Part shown: positions 51,532-59,982 of the stretch, piece after piece
How the letters are laid out: the number at the start of each line of letters is the position of its first letter
Numbering within the stretch: position 1 is the stretch's first letter
From: Kingella denitrificans ATCC 33394
Lineage (GTDB): Bacteria; Pseudomonadota; Gammaproteobacteria; Burkholderiales; Neisseriaceae
NCBI RefSeq assembly: GCF_000190695.1
Contig: NZ_GL870929.1
Span: 1,831,249 to 1,895,248, forward strand
Direction: 5' to 3'
Length of the DNA stretch: 64,000 bases
Program-made: the position numbers and the translations under genes
The notes under the pieces: model-generated
Told to the model about the DNA's origin: nothing
The model's database searches: none
What the model saw: the letters and a program-made list of their open reading frames with translations, nothing else

Positions 51532-52184
51532 CTATACGCGTTCAAACGCCAAATCGACAAATTCGCGCCGCACCAGTTTGCCGCTTTTGCTGACCGCCCA
51601 ATCGCGGCTGCGTTGTTCCAAAATGCAGCGCAGCGGCAGGTTTTTAGCCAGGGCGCGGATGTCGGCGGCGTCGTAGAGCGTGAAGCCGTGCGCCGCGAAC
51701 GGCAGTTTGGCCATAAAGTCTTTTTCGCAGAAATTCAGGCACAGCCGCCCGCCGGTTTTCAGCACGCGGCAGAGTCGGCCAGCATGAAGGGCGCGTCGTC
51801 CCAAAAATAGACGGTGTTTACCGACACGGCTTTGTGGAACACGGCATCGGCAAAGGGCAACGCACCGCCGTCATACAGCCGGTAATCCGCCTGCCCTGCG
51901 GCGATAAACGGTGCGTTGAACACCTGCGCCTGCTCGTGCATCAGCGGCGAAATTTCCAGGCCGGTGTAATGCAGGCCGTCCGCCTGCGACAGGATGTAGC
52001 CCAAAAGGCCGCCGTTGCCGCAGCCGGTTTCCAGTATGTTGTCGCCGTTTTGCAGGCGGGCGGCGGCGAACGCGCTGACGATTTGGGTCAGGTTGCGCAG
52101 GTTCATCGCCTGCCCGAATGCCGTGCCTGCTTCGTTGTGCGGGCAGCGCAGTTGGGCGGCGGTTTGTTCGGCGGATAATTCCAT
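51532..52184 (-). pseudogene. SAM-dependent methyltransferase, frameshifted
   Basis: A second methyltransferase of about 216 residues, also split into two frames. The first part (start 52184) has ILETGCGNGGLLGYILSQ (SAM motif) and ends VYFWDDAPFMLAD; the second continues LCRVLKTGGRLCLNFCEKDFMAKL in a shifted frame. The break near 51777 is explained by loss of one C from GACCTC (minus strand). It lies directly upstream of the frameshifted methyltransferase at 50719, with a DUS pair in between. Confidence 0.82.
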
Positions 52185-52244
52185 GATAACTCCTTGTGTT
52201 GATGGGGTGCAGGCTGCTTTTTGGGGTTTCAGGCTGCCTGAACG

Positions 52245-52790
52245 TTACATAAATTCGGGGAAATGCCGTTGCAGTTGTTCGGGCGTGAGGCTCGGCGCAA
52301 TCAGTTCTTCGTCTTCATCGCAGGCAACGGCGACAAAATCGGGGGCGACGAGCTTGGCGCGCAGCAAATCTTCGGTGGCGCGGCGGCAGGCGCGGGGAAA
52401 GCATTGGCGGAAGCGGTCGTATAAATCATCCCAATCGGCTTCTTGGCGCACGGCAGCCTGCACGCTTTGCGCCGCCGCGTTGCCCGCTGCACCGCCGTCA
52501 AACAGATATTCCGCCAAGTCCGCACCCGACCAGCGCAGCGACCGCTCCAGTTCGGCGCGGCTTGCAGTCGAACCGTATTCGCTTTGGTATTTTTCCACTA
52601 CGCGCACGAGCAGCTCTTCCGTGCCGACCGATAGCGAGGGGAAGTAGAGGTGGACGTTGTCGCAGTAGAAATTGTGGAAAATGGCGGCATACACGGTTTC
52701 GCGCGGGTGCTGCCTGCGGATGCTGTGCACGGCATCCACGATGATTTGATAGGCGATGTTTTCGATAGATTGCCAATCCGGCTGCGGCAT
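52245..52790 (-). CDS. DUF4303-like hypothetical protein
   Basis: A 181-residue soluble protein with no signal peptide. The N-terminal WQSIENIAYQIIVDAVHSIRRQHPRETVYAAIFHN and later strands suggest a DUF4303-like domain, a group often found in immunity-gene arrays. This assignment is uncertain. The centre contains an Ala-rich stretch (DGGAAGNAAAQSVQAAVRQ), part of which is encoded by a partial DUS. The next downstream gene is the frameshifted methyltransferase at 51532. Confidence 0.55.
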   Translation of the reverse strand: MPQPDWQSIENIAYQIIVDAVHSIRRQHPRETVYAAIFHNFYCDNVHLYFPSLSVGTEELLVRVVEKYQSEYGSTASRAELERSLRWSGADLAEYLFDGGAAGNAAAQSVQAAVRQEADWDDLYDRFRQCFPRACRRATEDLLRAKLVAPDFVAVACDEDEELIAPSLTPEQLQRHFPEFM

Positions 52791-52939
52791 GGGGCGTCCT
52801 TTCAGGCTGCCTGAATAATGATGAAGGCAGTTTCGCGGGCATCGGGTTTGGTATTTTAATGGCGTTGGCGGGATTCAGGAATCGGATAGGGTTGGGCATG
52901 TGCAGGCTGCTTTTGGCTTTCAGGTAGCCTTTGGGCTGT

Positions 52940-53035
52940 GCAGAAACTCGGCTTCTTTCGGAAACCTCGTTTTAACTTCGTTGAAGCTGCGCTTTAGCTT
53001 CGCAGAAACTCGGCTTCCTTCGGAAACCTCGTTTT
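52940..53035. repeat. 34-bp direct repeat in a gene-free gap
   Basis: The sequence starting GCAGAAACTCGGCTTC occurs at 52940-52973 and again at 53002-53035 with one mismatch. The 244-base gap (52791-53034) between the DUF4303-like and ParB-like genes holds this repeat and one DUS, but no gene. Confidence 0.8.
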
Positions 53036-54114
53036 CAGACGGCCTGGAAGGCGGCTATCCGTTTCATCGGCCAAGATTCCGTTGTCCAAACGCGTTCAAA
53101 TTCTTCGGCGAAACCGTGTTGCGCGGCGTAGGTTTGCAGTTGTTGCAGCCAGGTTTTCGGGGTGATGTCGGCGGCGGCGCGGGTGGTATGCAGCAGGTAG
53201 GGGCGTGTGTCGTAGGCGCGGATGATGTGTTGGCTGACGGCGTTTAAGGCTTGCGGATTGTGGTCGGTTTGTCGGGCGATTTTTTCGTATTGCGACAAAA
53301 TGGCCGTCCGCACGGTTTCGCGTTCGGCAGCGGTGCGCGGGTCGGGTCGGGCGGTGGTGGCTTGGATGACGATTAGGGGCGGCAGTTGCCCTTCGGCGAG
53401 CGCAGCGGCGAGGCGCAGGTGTCCGTCTAAAATCAGCCAGCGGTCGGGCAGGGCGGTGAGTTCGTACACCAAGATGGGTGGCAGTTGGTTTTGCCGTGCG
53501 CGTTTGCGCCAATATTTCAGACGGCCGTCTTCGGCGTGGTGGGTTTTCAGGGCGACGAAGCGTTCGGCTTGGGTATAAAAATTGTTGTCCAGCGCGTCGA
53601 AACGGCTGCCTGAAAACAGCCATTGGGCGTAGTTTTCGTCGGTTTCAGGCTGCCCTACGGCGGTGTCGTGCCAGCATCCGCCCCATTGCTTCGGCAGGGT
53701 TTGGGCAGGGCGGTAGTCGAAGTGCCATTCGCCGATGCCGAGCAGCCTTGCGTTGTGGGCGGCGAGTTGTTCGATGAAATATTTGTTCCACAACAGGCCT
53801 TGCTCTGCGGCGGGCCGGCGGGCGATGTGTTCGTTTACGCGGCTGCCGATGTGCCCGACGGGTTGGTATGCCTGCCAGCTTTCGGCGTAGCTGCGGACGA
53901 GGTAAACGTCGTATAAATCTTGGCTGTGGAACGACCAGAACACGGGTTCATCGTTGTAAGTCAGGCTGAGGCTGATGCCGTCGGGCGTGTGGAGTTTCAG
54001 GCAGCCTGGCATTTGACGTTCGATATGCAGGGCGAGGCTGTTGGGGGAGGCGGGATTATGGGTCAGGTTGCCGCTGTATTGTTCCAGCGCGGCGTTGAGT
54101 GATTGGTAGTGCAT
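53035..54114 (-). CDS. Hypothetical protein with ParB-like region
   Basis: A 359-residue soluble protein. A segment PPILVYELTALPDRWLILDGHLRLAAALAEGQLPPLIVI (about 215-253) resembles the ParB/sulfiredoxin-like fold (the DGHLRL motif is close to GERR/DGHHR types). The rest is not recognised. The function is unknown; the ParB resemblance is a pattern match, not a proof. The last codons overlap the second copy of the 34-bp repeat by one base. Confidence 0.6.
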   Translation of the reverse strand: MHYQSLNAALEQYSGNLTHNPASPNSLALHIERQMPGCLKLHTPDGISLSLTYNDEPVFWSFHSQDLYDVYLVRSYAESWQAYQPVGHIGSRVNEHIARRPAAEQGLLWNKYFIEQLAAHNARLLGIGEWHFDYRPAQTLPKQWGGCWHDTAVGQPETDENYAQWLFSGSRFDALDNNFYTQAERFVALKTHHAEDGRLKYWRKRARQNQLPPILVYELTALPDRWLILDGHLRLAAALAEGQLPPLIVIQATTARPDPRTAAERETVRTAILSQYEKIARQTDHNPQALNAVSQHIIRAYDTRPYLLHTTRAAADITPKTWLQQLQTYAAQHGFAEEFERVWTTESWPMKRIAAFQAV

Positions 54115-54143
54115 GGGGTGTCCTTTGTGCAGGCTGGTTTTTA

Positions 54144-54185
54144 TTTTTCAGACGACCTTTTCAGATTTCGAGGTCGTCTGAAAAA
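54144..54185. terminator. Inverted pair of AGGTCGTCTGAA-type DUS
   Basis: TTTTTCAGACGACCT and AGGTCGTCTGAAAAA pair around 12 bases. This is the dialect recalled from the N. mucosa group, not the local one. It lies just past the stop of the methyltransferase at 54204. Confidence 0.75.
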
Positions 54186-54203
54186 GCAAACGCGGCGGCT
54201 GTT

Positions 54204-54953
54204 TTAAGCAGGTTTGCGGAAGGTAATGCAGTAAAAGCGGTTGCTCCACAGCAGCCGCGTTTTCTTTTCCTGTACGGTTTCGGGAATGCAGTTTTCGATT
54301 TGTGTCAGGTCGAAATCGGTGTCTTGGAAGTAGTTCCGCGTGAATAGGCTTTGTTTGTATTGTTGTTGGATGAAGTCGGTGGTTTCGTCTGCAATCATGA
54401 TTTTGGTGCCGGGCTTGGCGACGCGCAGCATTTCGTTGACGGCTTTTTGTTTGTCGCTGAAAAAATTGATGCCGCCCACATGGAATACGACGTCGAACAT
54501 ATTGTCGGCAAAGGGTAAATCTTCAGCGTTGCAGTGTGCCAAGTCCAAGCCTGCCGCTTTTTTCCGCCATACGTCGCGGCAGCGTGCCAACATGCCGAGC
54601 GACAGGTCGGCGCCGGTCAAATCCAGCGCGGCGGGGTCGATGTCGGCGGGCAGGTGGTTTAAATCGGTACCTGTGCCGATAGAGACGTAGAGCGCGGTGC
54701 AATCCTGCCGCCATTCCAGTTCGCCCATCAGGCTGCGCCGCATTTCGTTGATACTGTTGCCGTATCTGAGGCGGGCTATCCAGCGTTCGCCGAAATCGTA
54801 CCAACGGGCGAGGCGGTTGTACATGTTCATGTATTTGGCGTTGTCGCCCGTTACGTTGTCGGAGTCGAGGCACAGTAGGATGCCGTCTTGTTCGGGCGGA
54901 AGCGGGTTTTGTAAGGCGGGTTTGAGCTTTTGGATGAGTTTGGCGGAAGGCAT
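54204..54953 (-). CDS. Class I SAM-dependent methyltransferase
   Basis: A 249-residue methyltransferase. It shows YVSIGTGTDLNHLP (SAM motif I, about 90), LTGADLSLGMLARC (about 113), CNAEDLPFADNMFDVVFHVGGINFF (about 137) and MLRVAKPGTKIMIADET (about 170), the UbiE/COQ5-like pattern. The substrate is unknown. The ATG at 54953 is preferred; the longer frame has no support. Unlike its neighbours at 50719 and 51532 it is intact. Confidence 0.87.
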   Translation of the reverse strand: MPSAKLIQKLKPALQNPLPPEQDGILLCLDSDNVTGDNAKYMNMYNRLARWYDFGERWIARLRYGNSINEMRRSLMGELEWRQDCTALYVSIGTGTDLNHLPADIDPAALDLTGADLSLGMLARCRDVWRKKAAGLDLAHCNAEDLPFADNMFDVVFHVGGINFFSDKQKAVNEMLRVAKPGTKIMIADETTDFIQQQYKQSLFTRNYFQDTDFDLTQIENCIPETVQEKKTRLLWSNRFYCITFRKPA

Positions 54954-55059
54954 GAGGCTTCTCCTGTTAGGGGTTGAACAATGTGTATCTTGAAGTCGGG
55001 ATTTGAAAAAATGTTGAATCTGTGGTTCGGTTCGGGCCGTCTGAACGCGCAGTTTCAAC

Positions 55060-55098
55060 GTGCAGGCTGCTTTTGAATGGCTAAAAAGCAGCCTGCAC
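55060..55098. terminator. Inverted DUS pair
   Basis: GTGCAGGCTGCTTTT and AAAAAGCAGCCTGCAC lie eight bases apart, in the outward orientation, downstream of the small membrane gene at 55136. Confidence 0.6.
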
Positions 55099-55135
55099 TT
55101 TCAACAGCATTGGTAAATTTGGCCGCGCAATGGGT

Positions 55136-55408
55136 TTATTCTTCGCCATAGTCGCTTTTCGTGATGTTGAGAATGGCAACGCATAAGGCAATGAGCAAGG
55201 ACATTATCAGTACGTACTTCAATGTTTTCAAAGAGAAAAAAGACTGGAAATACCAAGAAAGCGCAAGCCTTTTGTTTTCAAGGCGGTCAAATATGGGTTT
55301 CACTGCCAGGTCGGTGAGGGCGAAACAGATACATAAAGTAATGAAAACTTGGATATATGCCCCAATAAAAAGCCGAATCCTGTTTTTTAACAATGGGATG
55401 ATGTTCAT
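55136..55408 (-). CDS. Small membrane protein, unknown function
   Basis: A 90-residue protein with two hydrophobic segments (about 12-33 and 60-82) and basic residues between them. The family is not recognised. It is more AT-rich than the neighbouring sotB gene. No ribosome site stands out. Confidence 0.55.
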   Translation of the reverse strand: MNIIPLLKNRIRLFIGAYIQVFITLCICFALTDLAVKPIFDRLENKRLALSWYFQSFFSLKTLKYVLIMSLLIALCVAILNITKSDYGEE

Positions 55409-55575
55409 CGGTTGCCCCTTTGGTTTGCGGGAAGTGTTTTTGTTCGGCGGATTTCATGCGGGAAAAGGGAAACGTATGGGGTGCAGGCTGCTTTCGGGCT
55501 TTCAGACGGCCTTAAAGGCAGCACCGCAGGTATGCACATCGGTTGAATGAATCGGGCAGCCTGCACATTGCCCGT

Positions 55576-56769
55576 TCACGGCTTCGCCGGTGCGGTGTGG
55601 CGGAATTTTTGGTACACGGCGGCAAACACCAGCGCGGCAAACGCCGCCAGTGCCGCGCCCACCCAGCCGATGTGCGCCAGTCCGTTTTCGCTGTGCCGCA
55701 TCACCAAGCCGCCCAAAAGCGCGCCGCCGCCGATGCCGATGTTGAAAATCGCGGAAAACATGGACGTGGCGACATCGGTCGCGTCGGGCGCGAGTTGCAG
55801 CACGCGCATATTCATGGCCAGCCCCAGGCAGGCAATGGCCACGCCCCACACGAACACCAGCCCGAACAGCGCGGTTTGGTTGCCCGAAAGCGGCAGGAGC
55901 AACAGCAGCGAGGCGGTCAGAAACGCCAGCGCGGTCATCAGGAAGGGCTGCGGATATTTGGGGTGGAAACGCCCGAACAGCCAGCTGGCCGCCATGCCCG
56001 ACACGCCGAACACCAACAGCAGCATGGTGGCCGCGCCGCCGCCCATGTGCGCAATTTGCAGCACGAAGGGTTCGATGTAGCTGTACACGGCGAAATGCGC
56101 CGTTACCGCCGTCATCGTCAGGAAATACAAGCCCAGCAGCAGCGGGCGTTTGAGCAGCACTGGCACGGATTTGAGCGAGCCGGAATTGCGGCTTTCCAGC
56201 GTGGGCAGCAGGCGGTACATCAGCACCATCAGCCCGAAGGCCATCAGCGCAATCAGCCCGAAGGTGGTGCGCCAGCCCAAGGCCTGCCCGATCATGCGCC
56301 CCAGCGGCAGCCCCAAAATCATCGCCATCGACGTGCCCAGCGACAGCCAGCCCAAAGCCTGCTGCCGTTTGCCCTTGGGCGCGACACGCATCACCAAAGC
56401 CGCCGTCAGCGCCCAAAACAGCGCGTGCGACAGGGCAATCACCGTGCGCGACAGCAGCAGGATTTCAAAATTCCAGGCACATACCGACAGCACATGCCCG
56501 GCAATGAACACGGCAAACACGCCCATCAGCAGTTTTTTGCGTTCGATATTCGCCGTGAGCAGCATGAAGGGCAGCGACATCAGCGTTACCACCCAGGCGT
56601 ACACGGTAATCATCAGTCCCACTTGCGACACGGGCAGGCCGAAACTCTGGCCGATGTCGGAGAGCAGGGCGACGGGGATGAATTCGGTCGTATTGACCAC
56701 GAAGGCGGCGCAGGCAAATACCAGCACGCGCAGATAGGCCACTTTGAGAGCGTTGATTTTTTTAGACAT
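55576..56769 (-). CDS. sotB: SotB-family sugar efflux transporter (MFS)
   Basis: A 397-residue MFS transporter with twelve membrane helices that closely follows E. coli SotB/YdeA. It shares VNTTEFIPVALLSDIGQSFG (about 21-40), VGLMITVYAWVVTLMSLPFMLLTANIERKKLL (about 50-81), LGLPLGRMIGQALGWR and LAPDATDVATSMFSAIFNIGIGGGALLG near the end. SotB exports arabinose, lactose and IPTG-like sugars; the substrate here may differ. It stands alone between DUS clusters. Confidence 0.92.
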   Translation of the reverse strand: MSKKINALKVAYLRVLVFACAAFVVNTTEFIPVALLSDIGQSFGLPVSQVGLMITVYAWVVTLMSLPFMLLTANIERKKLLMGVFAVFIAGHVLSVCAWNFEILLLSRTVIALSHALFWALTAALVMRVAPKGKRQQALGWLSLGTSMAMILGLPLGRMIGQALGWRTTFGLIALMAFGLMVLMYRLLPTLESRNSGSLKSVPVLLKRPLLLGLYFLTMTAVTAHFAVYSYIEPFVLQIAHMGGGAATMLLLVFGVSGMAASWLFGRFHPKYPQPFLMTALAFLTASLLLLLPLSGNQTALFGLVFVWGVAIACLGLAMNMRVLQLAPDATDVATSMFSAIFNIGIGGGALLGGLVMRHSENGLAHIGWVGAALAAFAALVFAAVYQKFRHTAPAKP

Positions 56770-56827
56770 TGTTATGGTGATTTCAATTCAAAAAGGGTGG
56801 TGTGTGTGCAGGCTGCTTGAAACGCGG

Positions 56828-57348
56828 TCAGCCTTCGCCGTATTCCTGCCAGATTTCGCGCATTTCTTCGTTTTCGCGTTGGCGGTGGGGCGGCTGGATG
56901 CGGCCGCTGCAACGGGCTTTGTCGGAACTGTGCCTGTTCATTACCCACACGGTGCGCAGCCCTTGTTCGGGGTGTTTGCGGCGGATGCTCAACCATTGTG
57001 ATTTGGTCATGCTGCCGACGCGGTGGTTACGGATGCCTTTTGCTTTGGCGAGCTTTTCGCCCTGTTCGCGGATTTTCCAATAGTATTGGCGCCATTGCGC
57101 GTCGCTTAACGGCGGCTGCCCCAGCAGGGAGAGTTCGAAATAGGTTTGCGGGTCTTTGGCGGGGAGGAAATCGTAAAAGCGTTGGAAATATCGGTTGGCG
57201 AGCGCCAGCACTTCCTGCTTGGCGGCTTCGTCCAGCTTGCGGTTTTCCACAATGGAGCGGTAGAGCGCGAGCGGGTTGAAGTCGGCATAGGCGGCGTGGC
57301 GCGGTATTCGGCCAATGTGAGCGTGTTGAAGGGGCGGTTGAGTTTCAT
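56828..57348 (-). pseudogene. Hypothetical protein gene, frameshifted
   Basis: The start MKLNRPFNTLTLAEYR (ATG at 57348) is in a different frame from the rest, which continues HAAYADFNPLALYRSIVENRKLDEAAKQEVLALANRYFQRFYDFL and ends WQEYGEG. Loss of one C from CGCCGC (minus strand) near 57300 explains the shift. The family is unknown; the later part has SMTKSQWLSIRRKHPEQGLRTVWVMNRH. The ATG overlaps the stop of the gene at 57345 by ATGA, which indicates coupling. Confidence 0.75.
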
Positions 57349-57791
57349 GGGGTGTCCTTTGGGCGATTGCAGGCTGCCTGCACGCGGCGTTGGTCGTACA
57401 CGGAATAATCCGGCATTTCGTCTTCGGCGGTGAAGGGGATGCCGTCTTGTCCGCCGATGGTGCCGTCTGCAATGGCTTGGGCATAAAACGCGATGCGCCG
57501 CGCCACTTCCTGCGGGTCGCGCGTGCAGAAGTTTTCCAGCACGCTGCCGCCCAGAAAATCGCCGCGAGCCACCACCAGCCCGAAGTTTCCCTTTCTGTCT
57601 GAAAGGTAGCCGCCGTAAAAACCGGCGTCGATAAAGTAATCCTGATAGGTCAGGTAGGTCAGGTCTTCGTCAAAATGGAAAAAGACTTCGTCCGGCGGAT
57701 AGTCGTTGTCGGGTGGCAGCGCGGTAAGGTGGTGCCAGTGGGTTTGCCAACCGTGCGGCAGGTTCAGGGGGATTGGGTCGGTGTCTGTCAT
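57345..57791 (-). CDS. Hypothetical small acidic protein
   Basis: A 148-residue soluble protein rich in Asp, Tyr and Phe (DYPPDEVFFHFDEDLTYLTYQDYFIDAGFYGGYLSDRKGNFGLV near 30-70). The acidic, aromatic composition is common in immunity proteins, but I cannot assign a family. The ATG at 57791 gives the shortest plausible frame. The next gene downstream starts inside its stop codon, so the two are cotranscribed. Confidence 0.6.
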   Translation of the reverse strand: MTDTDPIPLNLPHGWQTHWHHLTALPPDNDYPPDEVFFHFDEDLTYLTYQDYFIDAGFYGGYLSDRKGNFGLVVARGDFLGGSVLENFCTRDPQEVARRIAFYAQAIADGTIGGQDGIPFTAEDEMPDYSVYDQRRVQAACNRPKDTP

Positions 57792-57818
57792 CAGCGCCTT
57801 CTCAAATGAAAGGGGAAT

Positions 57819-57890
57819 GTGCAGGCTGCCATCGGTCTGAATCTTTGATTCGGCTAACCGATGTACGCACCTGCGATACTGCTTTTGCGG
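57819..57890. repeat. DUS-linked dispersed repeat, copy 3
   Basis: It begins GTGCAGGCTGCCATCGGTC and closely follows the repeat at 49958-50031 through GATTCGGC, AACCGATGT and GATACTG. Confidence 0.6.
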
Positions 57891-57927
57891 CGATTTGAAA
57901 GCAGCCTGCACAGTGTAACCGATACGG

Positions 57928-58548
57928 CTACCGCTTCCGCAGCCGCCAAAGCAGCGCCAAACCCGTGCCGAGCCACAGCACCGCCAAAGCCGCCGTGATG
58001 GCGATGCTGACGGTAAGCGCGTTGAATTTCCGCCGGTAGAGCGCTTGTGTCGCCGCTTGGCTGTCGGCGCTGCGGAAGGTGCGGATTTCAGGCTGGCCGG
58101 GCAGGGCGTAATCCGCGCTGTCGAGCACGGCGATGTGGCCGTGTGCCAGCACCAGCCGCGCCTGCCGCACGTCCAGCCGCATGGTGTCGTGCGCAAATTG
58201 CGGTGCATCGCAGCGGCACAAGGGGTCGCCTTCGTCTTCGCATTGCACGCTGATGCTTTGGCCGGCGGCCAGCAGGGCGAGGTGCAGGCTGCATTTGCGT
58301 GCCGTGCGGCGTTCGCGCAGCAGTTGCACGTCGGCATAGGGTTGCACTGTTTGCACGGCAACGGGTTGGTGGGGATACACGTCGCGCATGGGCTGCCACA
58401 AGGCCAGCGACACCAGCAGCGCAGCGGTCAGCGCAAACAGACAGGCAAACCAAAGCCCAGGCAGCGTGAATATCAATGCGGCCAATTCTTTTTGGCTTTT
58501 CGCCACGCTTTGGCGGTGTTGGCGGTAGTTCTTGGACAACAGGGGCAT
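57928..58548 (-). CDS. Two-helix membrane protein, unknown function
   Basis: A 206-residue protein with a hydrophobic helix near residues 28-50 and another near 180-200, and a soluble middle with CSLHLALLAAGQSISVQCEDEGDPLCRCDAP. The layout suggests an inner-membrane protein with a periplasmic loop containing several cysteines. The ATG at 58548 starts MPLLSKNYRQHR; the longer frame runs through two DUS. Family not recognised. Confidence 0.62.
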   Translation of the reverse strand: MPLLSKNYRQHRQSVAKSQKELAALIFTLPGLWFACLFALTAALLVSLALWQPMRDVYPHQPVAVQTVQPYADVQLLRERRTARKCSLHLALLAAGQSISVQCEDEGDPLCRCDAPQFAHDTMRLDVRQARLVLAHGHIAVLDSADYALPGQPEIRTFRSADSQAATQALYRRKFNALTVSIAITAALAVLWLGTGLALLWRLRKR

Positions 58549-58566
58549 GGTGTTCGGTCCGATAAA

Positions 58567-58605
58567 GTGCAGGCTGCTTTTGAATGGGTAAAAAGCAGCC
58601 TGCAC
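58567..58605. terminator. Inverted DUS pair
   Basis: GTGCAGGCTGCTTTT and AAAAAGCAGCCTGCAC are eight bases apart, between the DUF2157-like gene and the gene downstream of it. Confidence 0.6.
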
Positions 58606-58621
58606 AATAGTTCATTTCAAT

Positions 58622-59692
58622 TCAATATTTCTCCGTTAAGGCCGCCGCCCATTTTGCCGGCAGGCAGGCGAGCAGTTTGCGGCGTATTTCTGCTTCGCGT
58701 TTCTGCCACCACACGCCCAGCATCACCACCGCCAGCCCAATCAGCGAAAGCGCAATCGGGAACAGGATGCTGTCTTTAAACACGCTGTGTGCCAAGTGGC
58801 CCAAATAAAACATCATGCCCAGCGCGCCGAACACGGTGAACACGCGCCGCTGGATGATGGAGCCTGCCAGCACCATGGTGGTGTTGATGCAGAAATAAAT
58901 AAATTTGCTCAATTCTCTGTCCGAATCCATGCTGCTCAGCCCGCCCCAGAAGGTGAGCACGCCGAAGAGGTACAGCCAGAAGGCATAATCGCGTTCCGAT
59001 TTCGGGCGGCGGAAATCGATTTTGAACGCAGGCAGCAGCATGAGCAGCCCGAAAGCCACCGATACCCACGATTTCACGGTTTGGCGCTGGCTCCATGTCG
59101 GCCAATCGTTTTGTTCGCTGCCGCTGGTCAGCCAGTCGAACAACCAGTCGGCGCAGTCCATCGACATATACCAAAGCGTGAACGCCACGGGCATGAGCAG
59201 GAAGGGGTAGCGGTAGCGTTTGAACATGGCCGCGCCTGCCACGAGGGTGGCGCTTTCCATGGTGAGCCAGCGCCAGTCAATCCAGGTATGGTAGTCGCGG
59301 TAAAGGGTGCCGCTCGGCCAATAGCCCATCATATCCTGCACGGTAAACACGAACAGTGGCACGAGTGCCACGGCCAGCGTGGCGCAGATGCCGGACGGGA
59401 TGGGCATGCCTTTCTTTTGGAAATATTCGGCCAGCCCGACGGCAATGGCGGCATACACCGCGCTCACCACGGCCACGAACCCGCTGCCGAACTGCATGAA
59501 CCCGATGGTGACAAACAGCGTCATGGCGGCGATGGCAATCATGCCGCCCAAATAATACAGGACGTGGATGAAGGTGAAGTGCGGCGTGTCGTACTGTTGC
59601 GACTGCCAGAATGCCCAAAGTTCTTCGGCCTGCGCGGGGGTGATGATGTTCTGCGACACGGCTTGTTCCATGCGGCGGTGGTCAAGTTTCAT
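58622..59692 (-). CDS. DUF2157-like polytopic membrane protein
   Basis: A 356-residue protein with about nine to ten hydrophobic segments and the N-terminal soluble stretch MKLDHRRMEQAVSQNIITPAQAEELWAFW that recalls DUF2157 family starts. The ATG at 59692 with a GAGTG-type ribosome site upstream is preferred over the longer frame. The function of this group is unknown. Confidence 0.7.
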   Translation of the reverse strand: MKLDHRRMEQAVSQNIITPAQAEELWAFWQSQQYDTPHFTFIHVLYYLGGMIAIAAMTLFVTIGFMQFGSGFVAVVSAVYAAIAVGLAEYFQKKGMPIPSGICATLAVALVPLFVFTVQDMMGYWPSGTLYRDYHTWIDWRWLTMESATLVAGAAMFKRYRYPFLLMPVAFTLWYMSMDCADWLFDWLTSGSEQNDWPTWSQRQTVKSWVSVAFGLLMLLPAFKIDFRRPKSERDYAFWLYLFGVLTFWGGLSSMDSDRELSKFIYFCINTTMVLAGSIIQRRVFTVFGALGMMFYLGHLAHSVFKDSILFPIALSLIGLAVVMLGVWWQKREAEIRRKLLACLPAKWAAALTEKY

Positions 59693-59771
59693 GATGAACA
59701 CTCCTGGTGGTGGACGGGACGGCGTGGTGCGCGGCAAGACGCGCGCTAACGTTGCAACGGGCAAAACGGGC

Positions 59772-59811
59772 GTGCAGGCTGCTTTTTCGGCAATGCAAAA
59801 GCAGCCTGCAC
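59772..59811. terminator. Inverted DUS pair between divergent units
   Basis: GTGCAGGCTGCTTTTT and AAAAGCAGCCTGCAC are nine bases apart, between the DUF2157-like gene and the prfA region. Confidence 0.6.
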
Positions 59812-59982
59812 CACGATTGCCGGATACAACAGAAAACCGTTGCTAGTGAGCATTCTAGCATTAAACAGGCGGACAAATCGGCTATAATCACAGTTTTACG
59901 ATTCTGAATATTGAACGTGCAGGCTGCTTTTGGCCGCCACCTTTGCCGATGGGAAAAGCAGCTTGCACGCCGTTTGCGATTT

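Noticed and set aside
55543..56820. A 425-codon plus-strand frame opposite sotB
   Set aside because: sotB matches a well-known transporter along its full length; the opposite frame is rich in His, Gln and Arg as expected for a shadow.
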